DNA of 64,000 bases, taken from NCBI RefSeq assembly GCF_004364575.1, contig NZ_SOAG01000003.1:1-64000 (forward strand), in the 5' to 3' direction. Shown here piece after piece: positions 43,082 to 52,342 of this stretch. The stretch's first letter is position 1, and each line of letters starts with the position of its first letter. The translations under genes were made by a program, and so were the position numbers. The notes beneath the pieces were generated by a model. The model saw only the letters and a program-made list of their open reading frames with translations. It was not told the DNA's origin and ran no database searches. The stretch comes from Myroides indicus. Its GTDB lineage: Bacteria; Bacteroidota; Bacteroidia; Flavobacteriales; Flavobacteriaceae.

Positions 43082-44710
43082 TTATTCGTTTATTAGGTCT
43101 TGTATTAATTTTATAACTGCTTTTCTACTTTCTTTTAAATTTCTTCTCTTCATTAATTCTCCCATATATAATCTATTGTCATAAGATTCTATCAAATCTA
43201 CAAAGTTATTATATAAATCATTGTTATCTACATTATAACCCAACCCTAAATTTAAAAAACCATATTCACTACTTGCAAAAAAGTGAGTAAGTTCTCTTTC
43301 ATTTTGTGCCAATACAATTGCCGGGGTTCCAATACTGGCAATTTCGAATACTGTTCTTCCTGCCGAAGTAAATATCAAATCTGCATTCAACATATAGGAT
43401 GATATATTACTAACATTTTTCAGTATTTCAATATTCTGATACTTCTTTAATGTCTCAAATTTATCATAACCAAAACCTGTTATAATGGTTATTGAAATGT
43501 TTTTATCTTGGCAATAATCATAAATAGTTTTTAGAACTTTTTCAGTATAATTATTTGGATCTACTCCGCCAAAAGTTATTAAAATATTTCGTACTTCTTT
43601 ATTAATTATTTTTTGATTAGAGTAAATAAACTCATCTCGAAGTATAAAATATTTATGTCCAAAGTGATGATTTTTTAAAACATTTTTTTCCGGATAGATT
43701 GCATTGATAACTAAATCTGCTTTTTTTGCTCCTTCACCTAAATCTTCAAAATTTATTACTTTAAAATCCAATGACTTAAGATTATTCATATATTCTGAAG
43801 TTGTATCAAGCCTATCATTAATAACTATATCTGGTGATAGATTTTTTATGTCTTCAATTATATTATCTTCTTTCTGAATGTAAACGGGATAATTTTTTGA
43901 TGCTATTTTATCAAAAGCTAATTGGCTGTCTTTATCTACTAAAAAAGATATCTTATGATTTAATATATCATTTGCAATTAACAACGTATTATAAACATGT
44001 CCTAAACCAACCACATTATTTCCTGTTACAACAAAAACTATATGTTTTTTTCTGATGTGATATTCACAAATATTCCAATCATCATAAGTATCAATATCTA
44101 TCTCTTCTCCATTACCTAAAACAAATAGTTCAACATTTTTACCTATCCTGTTATTAGGCTTAATAATGTCTTGTCTTGTAATAAAAAATCCTCCTGTTTC
44201 TACAAATGTCGGCGTTAAATATTGCCTATTGACTCTTTCTTTATAATTTGGAATAAAAACATTATTTTCCAATCTCCAAGATAAATGCGTATTATCTTTA
44301 GCGGAAATAATTGTTTCAATATTTTTATTTTCTATTGCCTTTTTTATTGCAGCATCGAGAGAAGTCTTAGTCAAAAGAGGTGAAGTAGGCTGCATTGTAA
44401 TAATGTAGTCATATTCTTTTTTCTCTATTGTTCTTGCATATTCAAAACAAGCATAAATTACTGGATCTAAAGTACTTTTATCATCTGCTATGGCTTGATC
44501 TCTTCTATGTGTTTTTGCTCCAAATAAAAGTGCTGAGTTTAATATTTCATCATCTTCGCTAGATACATATACGTCAGGACAATATTTTGAATTTAATGCC
44601 GTATTTATTGCATAGTAAATTAGCGGTTTATCATTCAACAGTCGTAGGTTTTTTCTCGGAATACCTTTTGATCCTCCTCTGGCAGGTATTACTACAAGTA
44701 TGTTCCCCAT
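43082..44710 (-). CDS. Fusion of CMP-nonulosonate cytidylyltransferase and PseG-like hydrolase
   Basis: A 542-residue two-domain protein. Residues 1 to about 225 form a CMP-NeuA/PseF-type cytidylyltransferase (VVIPARGGSKGIPRKNLRLLNDKPLI; the DYIITMQPTSPLL and GNGEEIDIDTYDDW motifs). Residues about 230-542 form a PseG/SpsG-type GT-B domain that in pseudaminate synthesis releases UDP from UDP-2,4-diacetamido-sugar (GNNVVGLGHVYNTLLIAND; FGGVDPNNYTEKVL; TSAGRTVFEIASIGTPAIVLAQN). Such fusions of activation and hydrolysis steps occur (spsF-spsG), and with the adjacent synthase give three consecutive pathway steps. The usual Arg after GLGH in PseG reads Tyr here. The fusion suggests a di-N-acyl (pseudaminic/legionaminic) product. 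Confidence 0.88.
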   Translation of the reverse strand: MGNILVVIPARGGSKGIPRKNLRLLNDKPLIYYAINTALNSKYCPDVYVSSEDDEILNSALLFGAKTHRRDQAIADDKSTLDPVIYACFEYARTIEKKEYDYIITMQPTSPLLTKTSLDAAIKKAIENKNIETIISAKDNTHLSWRLENNVFIPNYKERVNRQYLTPTFVETGGFFITRQDIIKPNNRIGKNVELFVLGNGEEIDIDTYDDWNICEYHIRKKHIVFVVTGNNVVGLGHVYNTLLIANDILNHKISFLVDKDSQLAFDKIASKNYPVYIQKEDNIIEDIKNLSPDIVINDRLDTTSEYMNNLKSLDFKVINFEDLGEGAKKADLVINAIYPEKNVLKNHHFGHKYFILRDEFIYSNQKIINKEVRNILITFGGVDPNNYTEKVLKTIYDYCQDKNISITIITGFGYDKFETLKKYQNIEILKNVSNISSYMLNADLIFTSAGRTVFEIASIGTPAIVLAQNERELTHFFASSEYGFLNLGLGYNVDNNDLYNNFVDLIESYDNRLYMGELMKRRNLKESRKAVIKLIQDLINE

Positions 44711-44773
44711 ATTATTTTAATATTTGATGATCTTTCTTCCTATTTCAGTTTTAAATAAAAATATTTTATTTTT

Positions 44774-45787
44774 TTATTGTTTTGCAAACCATTCCACAAA
44801 TTTTTTAACCCCTTCTTGAACTGAAGTGGTGCTTTTATATCCTAAAAGATTTAACCGCTGTGTATCAGCCCACGTCCTCGGCACATCACCTGATTGCATT
44901 GGCATCATATTTTTCTCAGCTACTTTCCCTAATTCATTTTCTAGTGTTTCAATGAATTCCATTAAAGAAACCGGCGAACCATTACCTATATTAAATAATT
45001 GATAATATGGCTGTTTAGAATCTTCTTTTGGTGGATTATTTGACGTAACTAATATTCCGTTTACAATATCGTCAATATAAGTAAAATCACGGCTCATATC
45101 TCCATGATTAAAAACCTTAATCGGTTTGTTAGATGTAATTGCAGAAGCAAACAAAATTGGCGCCATATCTGGTCGTCCATAAGGTCCGTAAACCGTAAAA
45201 AAACGTAAACCAGAAGTAGGTAACTGATATAAATGGCTATAAGTGTGTGCCATTAATTCATTTGCTTTTTTGGTAGCAGCATATAAACTTACCGGGTAAT
45301 CTACCCTGTCATCCTCCGAAAAAGGAACTTTTGGATTCTCTCCATAGACTGAAGAGCTGGATGCATATATTAAATGCTTAATTTTATGATGACGACAACA
45401 TTCTAATATATTTATAAAGCCAACTAAATTGCTGTCTACATAAGCCAGGGGATTTTCTAAACTATAACGGACACCTGCCTGAGCTGCTAAATTAATTACA
45501 ATATCAAACTCATGTTTTTTAAATAGCTTAGGAAGATTTTCTCTGTCCTCTAAATTTAAACGAATAAAAATTGCATTCTCGGTCTTATTCGAGTTTATTT
45601 CTTTATTCCATTGTTCAGCATCCTGTCTATAAAAACCCAACTCTTTAAGACGTGCATATTTTAAATTTACATCGTAGTAATCATTGATGTTGTCCAAGCC
45701 TACTACAGTATAATTTTCTTTTAATAAACGCTGCATGGTAAAAAAACCAATAAAACCCGCGGCTCCTGTTACTAATATTTTTTTCAT
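44774..45787 (-). CDS. NAD-dependent epimerase, UDP-glucuronate 4-epimerase-like
   Basis: A 337-residue extended short-chain dehydrogenase. It has the GAAGFIGFFTMQRLL Rossmann motif, LDNINDYYDVNLKYARL, which is typical of UDP-glucuronate 4-epimerases, the catalytic SSSSVYG and YAATK pair, and FFTVYGPYGRPDMAPILFA. It would convert UDP-GlcA to UDP-GalA (or the amino analogue), using the product of the adjacent UDP-sugar dehydrogenases. It is 15 bases downstream of the second galE. Confidence 0.9.
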   Translation of the reverse strand: MKKILVTGAAGFIGFFTMQRLLKENYTVVGLDNINDYYDVNLKYARLKELGFYRQDAEQWNKEINSNKTENAIFIRLNLEDRENLPKLFKKHEFDIVINLAAQAGVRYSLENPLAYVDSNLVGFINILECCRHHKIKHLIYASSSSVYGENPKVPFSEDDRVDYPVSLYAATKKANELMAHTYSHLYQLPTSGLRFFTVYGPYGRPDMAPILFASAITSNKPIKVFNHGDMSRDFTYIDDIVNGILVTSNNPPKEDSKQPYYQLFNIGNGSPVSLMEFIETLENELGKVAEKNMMPMQSGDVPRTWADTQRLNLLGYKSTTSVQEGVKKFVEWFAKQ

Positions 45788-45802
45788 TATTTAAATCAGC
45801 TT

Positions 45803-46828
45803 TTACTTACGCAAAATATTATTAACAGACTGTTCAAATTCCCAAGCTGTTTTCATCGATGTCTCTAAGTTAGTTACAGGTTTCCAATTTAACTCTCTTT
45901 CTGCTGATGAGTAATTTGCATATGCTTCTTGAATATCTCCTGCTCTACGATTTCTTATTTCATAAGGAATTTTTATGTTGTTAGCCTTTTCGAAAGACTG
46001 AATAATTTCAAGAACAGTAGATCCTATCCCTGATCCCAGATTAAAAAATTCCAAATTATTTTTATTTTCTTTATTCAATAAGCGGTTTAAAGCTTTTACG
46101 TGCGCATCAGCAAGATCATTAACATCAATATAGTCACGAATTGCAGTTCCATCCCGAGTGTCGTAATCATTTCCAAAAACTTTCAGCGTTTTATGGATAC
46201 CAGCTGCCGTTTGAGTAATATATGGAATCAGATTGTTGGGAATACCATTAGGCATTTCCCCTATTAAAGATGACTTATGGGCTCCTACAGGATTAAAATA
46301 ACGTAAAGCAATGCTTTTTTTATCTGTCGCGCTCACAAAATCAGATATTATTTCTTCACCCATAGCTTTGGTTTTTCCATACGGAGCTTCTGCACGTTTT
46401 AAAGGTGTTTGTTCATTAATAGGCATTTCGTCTGCCTGTCCATACACGGTACATGAAGAGGAAAAAATAAAATAATCAATGTTATATTTTCCCATTGCTT
46501 CTAATATATTAATTAATCCTAAAAGATTGTTACGATAATACATTAAAGGTTTTTCTACTGATTCACCTACTGCCTTATAAGCTGCAAAATGAATAATGCC
46601 ATCTATTTTAGTATCTTTAAACAATTGGTCAACAACTTCCAGGTTCTTTAAATCAATAGGATAAAATTCCGGCTTTATATTTGTAATTTTTGTAATGTTA
46701 TCTAATACTGAAATATGGGTATTAGACAGATCATCAACAATAACTACTTCATAGCCTGCTTGCTGTAAAGCAACCACCGTATGGGCTCCTATATAACCCA
46801 GTCCTCCTGTTACCAAAATATTTTTCAT
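45803..46828 (-). CDS. galE: UDP-glucose 4-epimerase (locus copy)
   Basis: A second GalE of 341 residues with GGLGYIGAH, SSSCTVYGQ, YGKTK and RDYIDVNDLADAH motifs. Close in layout to the copy at 23.9 kb but with many differences, so it is an old paralogue rather than a recent duplicate. Within this locus it probably supplies UDP-Gal or UDP-GalNAc for the polysaccharide. It is 51 bases downstream of the UDP-sugar dehydrogenase gene. Confidence 0.93.
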   Translation of the reverse strand: MKNILVTGGLGYIGAHTVVALQQAGYEVVIVDDLSNTHISVLDNITKITNIKPEFYPIDLKNLEVVDQLFKDTKIDGIIHFAAYKAVGESVEKPLMYYRNNLLGLINILEAMGKYNIDYFIFSSSCTVYGQADEMPINEQTPLKRAEAPYGKTKAMGEEIISDFVSATDKKSIALRYFNPVGAHKSSLIGEMPNGIPNNLIPYITQTAAGIHKTLKVFGNDYDTRDGTAIRDYIDVNDLADAHVKALNRLLNKENKNNLEFFNLGSGIGSTVLEIIQSFEKANNIKIPYEIRNRRAGDIQEAYANYSSAERELNWKPVTNLETSMKTAWEFEQSVNNILRK

Positions 46829-46879
46829 AGATAATTTTCGTGATCAGTTATTAAGAATCTAATATTTTTTGTCTTTCTA

Positions 46880-48214
46880 TTACAATCTATCATCAGCAAT
46901 TCCTTTTTTTAAAACACTTTTTGCATCAAAAACAATCCCTGGCTCATTAACCAGAGAGCGAATATCAAGGTTTTTAAATTCCTGATGAGCTGTCATTAAT
47001 AATACGCCACTATATGGACTTGCTGTTAAACCGTATCGATGATCTGTTCTTAAATACCTGTGTTGTTTTAGTCTGTCTATCTCAGTGATTATCTCAATTC
47101 CATATTCTTCTTTTACCTCAACAGGATTTACCCATGGATCGTACACATCAACTTCGATTCCATAGGAGCTTAATTCTTTGTAAATCTTAGCTACCTTTGT
47201 ATTACGAGTATCAGGGCAATTTTCTTTAAAAGAAAAACCTAATAATAAAACCCTGGAACGACTGACATCTATTCTTTTTTGAATCATCAGTTTAACAACT
47301 TTATTTGCAATAAACAAAGGAATTTCATCATTTACGCGTCTTCCCGATAGAATAACATCCGGATAATATCCTAATTGAATGGCTTTATGCGCTAAATAGT
47401 AAGGATCTACCGAAATACAGTGTCCTCCTACCAATCCCGGCTTGAACTTTAGAAAATTAAATTTTGTACCCGCAGCTTCTAAAACTTCGTGGGTATCAAT
47501 ACCAATTCTGTCAAAAATTAATGCCAGTTCATTTACAAAAGAAATATTAACATCACGCTGTGCATTTTCAATTACTTTTGCTGCTTCAGCCACTTTTAAT
47601 GAGGGAGCTAAATGTGTGCCTGCCTTTATAATTTTCTTATATAAGTTATCTATTTTTACTGCAACTTCAGGAGTAGAACCTGAAGTTACTTTAACAATAG
47701 TTTCTAACGTATTAATTTTATCCCCGGGATTAATGCGCTCAGGAGAATATCCTGCAAAAAAATCTTCATTTAACTTCAACTGAGAATACTGTTCTATCAC
47801 AGGGATACATTCTTCTTCGGTACAACCCGGATACACCGTAGATTCATAAATGACAATATCTCCTTTTTTAAGGACTGAAGCTATTAACTTTGAGGCTTGT
47901 TTTAAAGGGGTTAGATCAGGTGCATTAAATTCGTTAATCGGCGTGGGAACAGTTATAATATAAATATCAGCTTGTGTCAGACTATCTAAATCAGCACTTG
48001 GAAAATAACCTTTTACTCCTTCTGAAATTTTATATTCTGAAAGAGCTGTTTTTAACTGCTCTCCCTCTACTTCTTTTGTAGAATCTTTTCCTTGTTCTAA
48101 TTCTTCTATCCGCTTTTCATTAATATCATAACCAACAACCGGAAAATGTTTAGAAAATGCTATCGCTAAAGGTAATCCTACATATCCTTGACCTATTACT
48201 GCGATTTTTTTCAT
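46880..48214 (-). CDS. Nucleotide-sugar dehydrogenase, TviB/WbpA type
   Basis: A 444-residue four-electron dehydrogenase that oxidises C6 of UDP-GlcNAc or a similar substrate to the uronate. Features are GQGYVGLPLAIAF (residues 8-20), YESTVYPGCTEEECIPV, PERINPGD, the VIENAQRDVNISFVNELALIF helix and the catalytic Cys in VGGHCISVDPYYLAHKA. The C-terminal lobe reads LLLGFSFKENCPDTRNTK. The PG-CTEE and HCI-DPYYL motifs separate it from the other dehydrogenase at 49.5 kb, which is the UDP-glucose type. This is the probable upstream end of the operon's sugar-precursor genes. Confidence 0.9.
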   Translation of the reverse strand: MKKIAVIGQGYVGLPLAIAFSKHFPVVGYDINEKRIEELEQGKDSTKEVEGEQLKTALSEYKISEGVKGYFPSADLDSLTQADIYIITVPTPINEFNAPDLTPLKQASKLIASVLKKGDIVIYESTVYPGCTEEECIPVIEQYSQLKLNEDFFAGYSPERINPGDKINTLETIVKVTSGSTPEVAVKIDNLYKKIIKAGTHLAPSLKVAEAAKVIENAQRDVNISFVNELALIFDRIGIDTHEVLEAAGTKFNFLKFKPGLVGGHCISVDPYYLAHKAIQLGYYPDVILSGRRVNDEIPLFIANKVVKLMIQKRIDVSRSRVLLLGFSFKENCPDTRNTKVAKIYKELSSYGIEVDVYDPWVNPVEVKEEYGIEIITEIDRLKQHRYLRTDHRYGLTASPYSGVLLMTAHQEFKNLDIRSLVNEPGIVFDAKSVLKKGIADDRL

Positions 48215-48326
48215 AACTTATCTTGTGTTTTTATTAGTTACTGAAACAAGTTCAGAATGACAATAAACCGTTTGCTTTATTTTTTTTTGAGCAATCGATA
48301 CTTTAAACTGTCTCAAATTGATTTTT

Positions 48327-48938
48327 TTAAAACTTGACTGCTATTCCTATATTGGCTGTAAAATAGCCACCTGTTGTTCCTTTTCCGTTTTCTTTGGCGT
48401 GAACACCTGCATAGTTGTAATTTTGCCCCAAATTGATAACATAGGAAGCATCTAACAGAACACTTACATTATCTGTGATTTTGTATTGCGGCATTACTCC
48501 CAGCTGAAAGCTTACCATTTTATCCGAACCCGAACTTACTTTGCTGTCTGCCAGTGAAAGTCCTAATCCGGCATGTGCTTCTACATCAAATGTATGGGCA
48601 AAATCTGTTCCGGATGCTTGTAAAATATTGTAAGTGGCTTCTGCCATCAGCTTATGGACATCTAAACCAAAATCTTTGTCGTTTTTGTGTTCAAATGAAT
48701 TGAAAGCGTATGTTCCTCTGATTCCCCATACATCATCCAACTCATATTTTACTCCTCCGTAAAAGCTTTTTACTCCGGCAAAATCACTTGCTGTTATTCC
48801 TGAGGTCGGTGCAGTTGGCAGATTATATCCCCAGCCAGCTTCTAATCGGATCTTACTCCAGATATCACTTTGCTGTGCCTTTCCTGTTTGACAAAAAAAT
48901 GTTAGTAATGTGAGGGTGGTTAAAAATTTTAATTTCAT
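48327..48938 (-). CDS. Outer-membrane β-barrel protein
   Basis: A 203-residue secreted protein with signal peptide (MKLKFLTTLTLLTFFCQTGKAQ) and an eight-strand-like barrel resembling the N-terminal barrel of the OmpA protein at 17.8 kb (RLEAGWGYNLPTAPT; FYGGVKYELDDVWGIRGTYAF; HKLMAEATYNIL; FDVEAHAGLGLSLADSKVSSGSDKM). It lacks the periplasmic OmpA domain. It sits between the two UDP-sugar dehydrogenases, so it could serve polysaccharide export or surface attachment, but this is only positional. Confidence 0.8.
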   Translation of the reverse strand: MKLKFLTTLTLLTFFCQTGKAQQSDIWSKIRLEAGWGYNLPTAPTSGITASDFAGVKSFYGGVKYELDDVWGIRGTYAFNSFEHKNDKDFGLDVHKLMAEATYNILQASGTDFAHTFDVEAHAGLGLSLADSKVSSGSDKMVSFQLGVMPQYKITDNVSVLLDASYVINLGQNYNYAGVHAKENGKGTTGGYFTANIGIAVKF

Positions 48939-48950
48939 TTTTTTGTTATA

Positions 48951-49020
48951 TGGGAACGTGTTGACTTGGGAACCTGGAAACTTGTTATATTGCTACCTTT
49001 GTTACCTTGTTCACTTGCCT
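48951..49020 (+). repeat. Imperfect direct repeat flanking the four-helix-bundle gene, copy 1
   Basis: Contains TGGGAACGTGTTGA, CTGGAAACTTG and GTTACCTTGTTCACTT. The same elements recur with internal deletions at 49411-49460 on the other side of the gene. Confidence 0.55.
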
Positions 49021-49031
49021 TACACATTCGT

Positions 49032-49394
49032 TTATTGTTTATTTTTTAGTGTAGTTATTAATTTTAATAACATCCTTTTTATATGTAAGTATTCTTTACT
49101 TAAATTATCTATATCTGTTATAAATCTTAGTCGATACGCTATTTCCAATTGTGTTTCTATTTCACTCAACGAGCCTAATGCTATGTATAAAAAATGGATG
49201 TATTCTTTTATTCCTTGGCGAGCAGCACCTTCTGCAATATTTGAAGGTATTGACACTGCTGCTCTACGCAATTGAACTATCAGCCCAAATTTTTCTGACT
49301 CAGGGAACACCTCTGTTTCTTTGTAAATAGCAACTACAAAATCTAACGCCTTTTGGTATACTAATAAATCTTTATGACTTTTAATATCTCCCAC
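49032..49394 (-). CDS. Four-helix-bundle protein (S23 / TIGR02436 family)
   Basis: A 120-residue all-helical protein with the complete family pattern: DLLVYQKALDFVVAIYKETEVFPESEKFGLIVQLRRAAVSIPSNIAEGAARQGIKEYIHFLYIALGSLSEIETQLEIA, given here by its landmark segments LRRAAVSIPSNIAEGA and SLSEIETQLEIA. Relatives are encoded in intervening sequences of 23S rRNA genes and as free-standing genes scattered through Bacteroidota polysaccharide loci. Their function is unknown. It is bracketed by imperfect direct repeats and splits the OMP and ugd genes, so it may be a late arrival in this operon. Confidence 0.88.
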   Translation of the reverse strand: MGDIKSHKDLLVYQKALDFVVAIYKETEVFPESEKFGLIVQLRRAAVSIPSNIAEGAARQGIKEYIHFLYIALGSLSEIETQLEIAYRLRFITDIDNLSKEYLHIKRMLLKLITTLKNKQ

Positions 49395-49410
49395 TTTTTA
49401 TTTTTATTGT

Positions 49411-49460
49411 TTGAGAACATGTTGATCTGGAAACTATTCACTCGTTACCTTGTTCCCTTA
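49411..49460 (+). repeat. Imperfect direct repeat flanking the four-helix-bundle gene, copy 2
   Basis: TGAGAACATGTTGA, TCTGGAAACT and CGTTACCTTGTTCCCTT align in order with the repeat at 48951-49020, with two gaps. Confidence 0.55.
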
Positions 49461-49461
49461 A

Positions 49462-50862
49462 TTACTCTCCTTTTCCGATTGTATAGACTTCGAATCCTAT
49501 TTTTTCCAGTTCTTTTCTGTCTAAAATATTCCGACCGTCAAATACAAACGCGGGCTTTTGCATATTGTCATAAATGCGCTGCCAATCATAAGTTTTAAAT
49601 TCATCCCATTCGGTTAAAACAGCTATACCATGCGCATCTTTTAGCGTTATATAAGGATCTTGATGAACAGTTAAATGATTTTGGTTAGCCTCTGAATTCC
49701 GCGTATTTAGATAATCTAAATCGGACAGCATTTGCTGTTCGGTTACCTTAGGATCATATACATGTATATTTGCTTCTTCTTCTATCAGATCATTCGCAAC
49801 ATAAATAGCCGCGGACTCACGAGTATCGTTGGTGTCTTTTTTAAATGCCCAACCCAAAAATGCAATTTTTTTATCATTTACGGTATTGAATAACGTTGTG
49901 ACAATTTTTTCAGCAAATCTTCTTTTTTGATGATCGTTCATGATAATTACCTGCTCCCAATAATCCGCTACAGCATCTAATCCGTAAGTCTTGGCAATAT
50001 AAACCAGATTTAAAATATCTTTTTGAAAGCAAGAACCTCCAAATCCGACAGAAGCTTTGAGAAATTTACTTCCTACTCTGCTATCTGTACCAATAGCACG
50101 AGAGACTTCATTGACATCTGCACCTGAAACTTCGCACAATTCTGAAATGGCATTAATACTTGAAACTCTTTGTGCTAAAAACGCGTTTGCTGTTAGTTTT
50201 GACAATTCTGACGACCAAACGTTAGTGGTTAAAATTCGTTCACGAGGAACCCAAGCTCCATAAATATCTACAAGTTCTTGAATCGCTTTTTGCCCTTTTT
50301 CTGTTTGATCTCCTCCGATCAATACACGATCAGGATTCATCAAATCCTGAATTGCTGTTCCTTCTGCCAAAAACTCAGGGTTAGACAAAATCTCAAACTC
50401 AACTCCGTTTCCGGTCTGATCTAAAATACGTTTAATAGCTTGTGCTGTACGTACGGGCAAAGTAGATTTTTCAACCACAATTTTATTTGTTTTTGCTACT
50501 CTGGCAATTTGACGAGCACATAATTCGATATACTTTAAATCCGCTGCCATTCCCTTTCCTTTTCCATAAGTTTTGGTAGGCGTATTTACGGATATAAAAA
50601 TCATATCGGCCTCATCGATGGCTTTATCTACATCGGTATCAAAAAACAGATTACGTCCTCTGGCTTCCGCCACCACAGCATCTAATCCTGGTTCGTAAAT
50701 AGGGAGTTTAGTTAAGTCTTTGTCATTCCAAGCTTTAATTCGGGCTTCGTTTAAGTCAACTACAGTAATTTGAATATGGGGATTTTTTTGAGCAATCACT
50801 GACATAGTCGGTCCTCCCACATAACCGGCTCCTACACAGCATATTTTTTGTATTTTAGGCAT
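49462..50862 (-). CDS. ugd: UDP-glucose 6-dehydrogenase
   Basis: Oxidises UDP-glucose to UDP-glucuronate with two NAD. The 466-residue protein is the long, animal-like form. It has [17 protein letters not shown] (residues 8-24), [56 protein letters not shown] and the catalytic Cys in [19 protein letters not shown]. The C-terminal [15 protein letters not shown] completes it. It feeds the uronate epimerase-like enzyme of the locus. A weak minus-strand -7 box (TAAGTTTG) lies about 40 bases before the ATG, so transcription of the locus may begin here. Confidence 0.94.
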   Translation of the reverse strand: MPKIQKICCVGAGYVGGPTMSVIAQKNPHIQITVVDLNEARIKAWNDKDLTKLPIYEPGLDAVVAEARGRNLFFDTDVDKAIDEADMIFISVNTPTKTYGKGKGMAADLKYIELCARQIARVAKTNKIVVEKSTLPVRTAQAIKRILDQTGNGVEFEILSNPEFLAEGTAIQDLMNPDRVLIGGDQTEKGQKAIQELVDIYGAWVPRERILTTNVWSSELSKLTANAFLAQRVSSINAISELCEVSGADVNEVSRAIGTDSRVGSKFLKASVGFGGSCFQKDILNLVYIAKTYGLDAVADYWEQVIIMNDHQKRRFAEKIVTTLFNTVNDKKIAFLGWAFKKDTNDTRESAAIYVANDLIEEEANIHVYDPKVTEQQMLSDLDYLNTRNSEANQNHLTVHQDPYITLKDAHGIAVLTEWDEFKTYDWQRIYDNMQKPAFVFDGRNILDRKELEKIGFEVYTIGKGE

Positions 50863-50942
50863 AGTGTTTTCTGATATTTTTAACTTTTAAGTATGATTTA
50901 CAAACTTAAAACTTTTTAAACTCTAAATTTCATTTTGAACAT

Positions 50943-50988
50943 ATAAAAAGTCATGTTCTGAAAATATTTTCAGAACATGACTTTTTAT
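50943..50988 (-). terminator. Perfect 46-base palindrome, terminator
   Basis: Two exactly complementary 23-base arms (starting ATAAAAAGTCATGTTCTG) with no unpaired loop base, between the cytidylyltransferase-like gene and ugd. The T-rich ends suit termination of the upstream gene. Confidence 0.8.
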
Positions 50989-51006
50989 TATTTTGTTATC
51001 GATTTA

Positions 51007-51441
51007 TTAACCAATGTTTTTTACTTTTGTATTCTCTTTATCTGCTACTACTTTTCGTAAAGAACTACTCGAAAATCTATGATCTCGACGATTAAAGTAA
51101 AACACGATGCCTTTTTCTTCGCAGTATTGTCTGCCTGTAAAATTTTTGTCTTTATACTCATCACCTAAAATACGAACGTCTATCTTAAAAGAGCGCAAAA
51201 TGTCCTCTAAGTCTTGCTCAGTTGCATAAGGTACAATTTCATCTACAAATTTACAGCCTTTTAATTGGATATATCGCTCTACCACAGTTTGGGTAGGTTT
51301 GTTTTTTTCAGGACGATCAATCGTCGGATCAGTTTGCAAGCCTACAATTAAGTAATCACACTGTCTCTTTGCTTCTTCGAGCATTTTTATATGTCCCGCG
51401 TGCAATAAATCAAATGCACTGAATGTTATTCCTATTTTCAT
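51007..51441 (-). CDS. Cytidylyltransferase-like nucleotidyltransferase (TagD/RfaE2 type)
   Basis: A 144-residue nucleotidyltransferase of the glycerol-3-phosphate cytidylyltransferase fold. It has the HxGH motif FDLLHAGHIKMLEEAKRQCDYLIVGLQTDP (His at residues 15 and 18) and the C-terminal ISSSSLRK-like signature reading FSSSSLRKVVAD. It could make CDP-glycerol, ADP-heptose or a related activated alcohol for surface polymers. A -7 box (minus TAAATTTG, 51485-51492) precedes it and a perfect palindrome follows it, so it is a single-gene unit at the upstream edge of the polysaccharide locus. Confidence 0.85.
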   Translation of the reverse strand: MKIGITFSAFDLLHAGHIKMLEEAKRQCDYLIVGLQTDPTIDRPEKNKPTQTVVERYIQLKGCKFVDEIVPYATEQDLEDILRSFKIDVRILGDEYKDKNFTGRQYCEEKGIVFYFNRRDHRFSSSSLRKVVADKENTKVKNIG

Positions 51442-51444
51442 ATA

Positions 51445-51761
51445 TTTTATTCTTAAAAATTAGATAAGGGCAAAAAATACGCCACAAATTTATTCTATTT
51501 TATTCTTATTTACTATTTTATTAAGCTATATCACATTAATCAATTTTATTTTCCTTTCACAATTTATAGGTTGTTATGACTATATATAAAGAACTCATAG
51601 TTTTTGGAGTGTCTTTTATCTATCATGCTTTAGTTGTATTACAAACATTTAATTTTTAAATCTTCTTTATAATCTATAGATAATTAATACAAATTATATA
51701 TATCTTTAATCTGTGGAATTCTTGCATAGAATGAGGAAATTAAATTTTCTTTTCTACAATA
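51445..51761. other. AT-rich intergenic region
   Basis: About 320 bases without a credible gene. Apart from the -7 box of the upstream-edge nucleotidyltransferase (51485-51492 on the minus strand) I see nothing identifiable in it. Confidence 0.5.
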
Positions 51762-51944
51762 TCATATACAACATTCTATTTCTTTTTGCACTACATCCTT
51801 ATACGAGTTTATAGGCAGAGAATCTCGTTTTTCAACTTCTTCTATCACAATTGAATGTTCATTTAAATTGCTTCTTATGCTTTCTTGATATGAAAGAAAC
51901 ATTAAGATTACAACAAACAAAATCAAGGAAGTAAAAACTTTCAT
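51762..51944 (-). CDS. Small single-pass membrane peptide, unknown
   Basis: A 60-residue peptide from the ATG at 51944: a hydrophobic segment (KVFTSLILFVVILMFLSY) then a polar, charged tail ending in two cysteines (KEIECCI). No family recognised. The longer open frame adds a Phe-rich stretch unlikely to be translated. It is isolated between two AT-rich gaps, so it may be a chance ORF; the signal-like start and charged tail are the only support. Confidence 0.35.
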   Translation of the reverse strand: MKVFTSLILFVVILMFLSYQESIRSNLNEHSIVIEEVEKRDSLPINSYKDVVQKEIECCI

Positions 51945-52342
51945 ATTTTTATTTTTATTAAAACAATTGACCGTTATAAATATTTTTAGCAAAAAAAATA
52001 GATATAAACATTCCAATCAATACCCCAAATAGGGTATTTTTTGGAAATCTATAAAGAAAACTAATCCAAAAAATATTAAATTCTTTGTCTTAGTTTTAAT
52101 TTATTATTTGTAAAAGTACTCATATAGTTTAAAAAACAAAAAAAGAGGGGGTGGACATTTGGGGGACAAAACTTAAATATTTAATTTTAAATATTATATA
52201 CAAGAGTTTTTATTTAAACTCATTGCTAAGTTTGAATTTTAGCGACTAAAAACTCTACCATAACAAATAATAATTTACCTCTTCAAGCTAAATAAATAAG
52301 TACAAATAACTGATTATGTAAATATTTTTTGAATACAGACAA
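51945..52342. other. Intergenic region with an unusual G-rich patch
   Basis: About 400 non-coding bases. At 52141-52168 two GGGGG tracts separated by TGGACATTT stand out in an otherwise AT-rich background. A short hairpin (GAGTTT/AAACTC) lies at 52204-52221. No promoter or gene can be supported. Confidence 0.4.

Noticed and set aside
23881..46828. The two galE genes as a recent duplication.
   Set aside because: The proteins share motifs but differ throughout, including many substitutions near the active site, so they are old paralogues with separate contexts.
51442..52342. Possible tRNA or structured RNA in the long gaps around 51.5-52.3 kb.
   Set aside because: No cloverleaf, GTTCGA-type arm or strong GC stem could be found; only AT-rich sequence.
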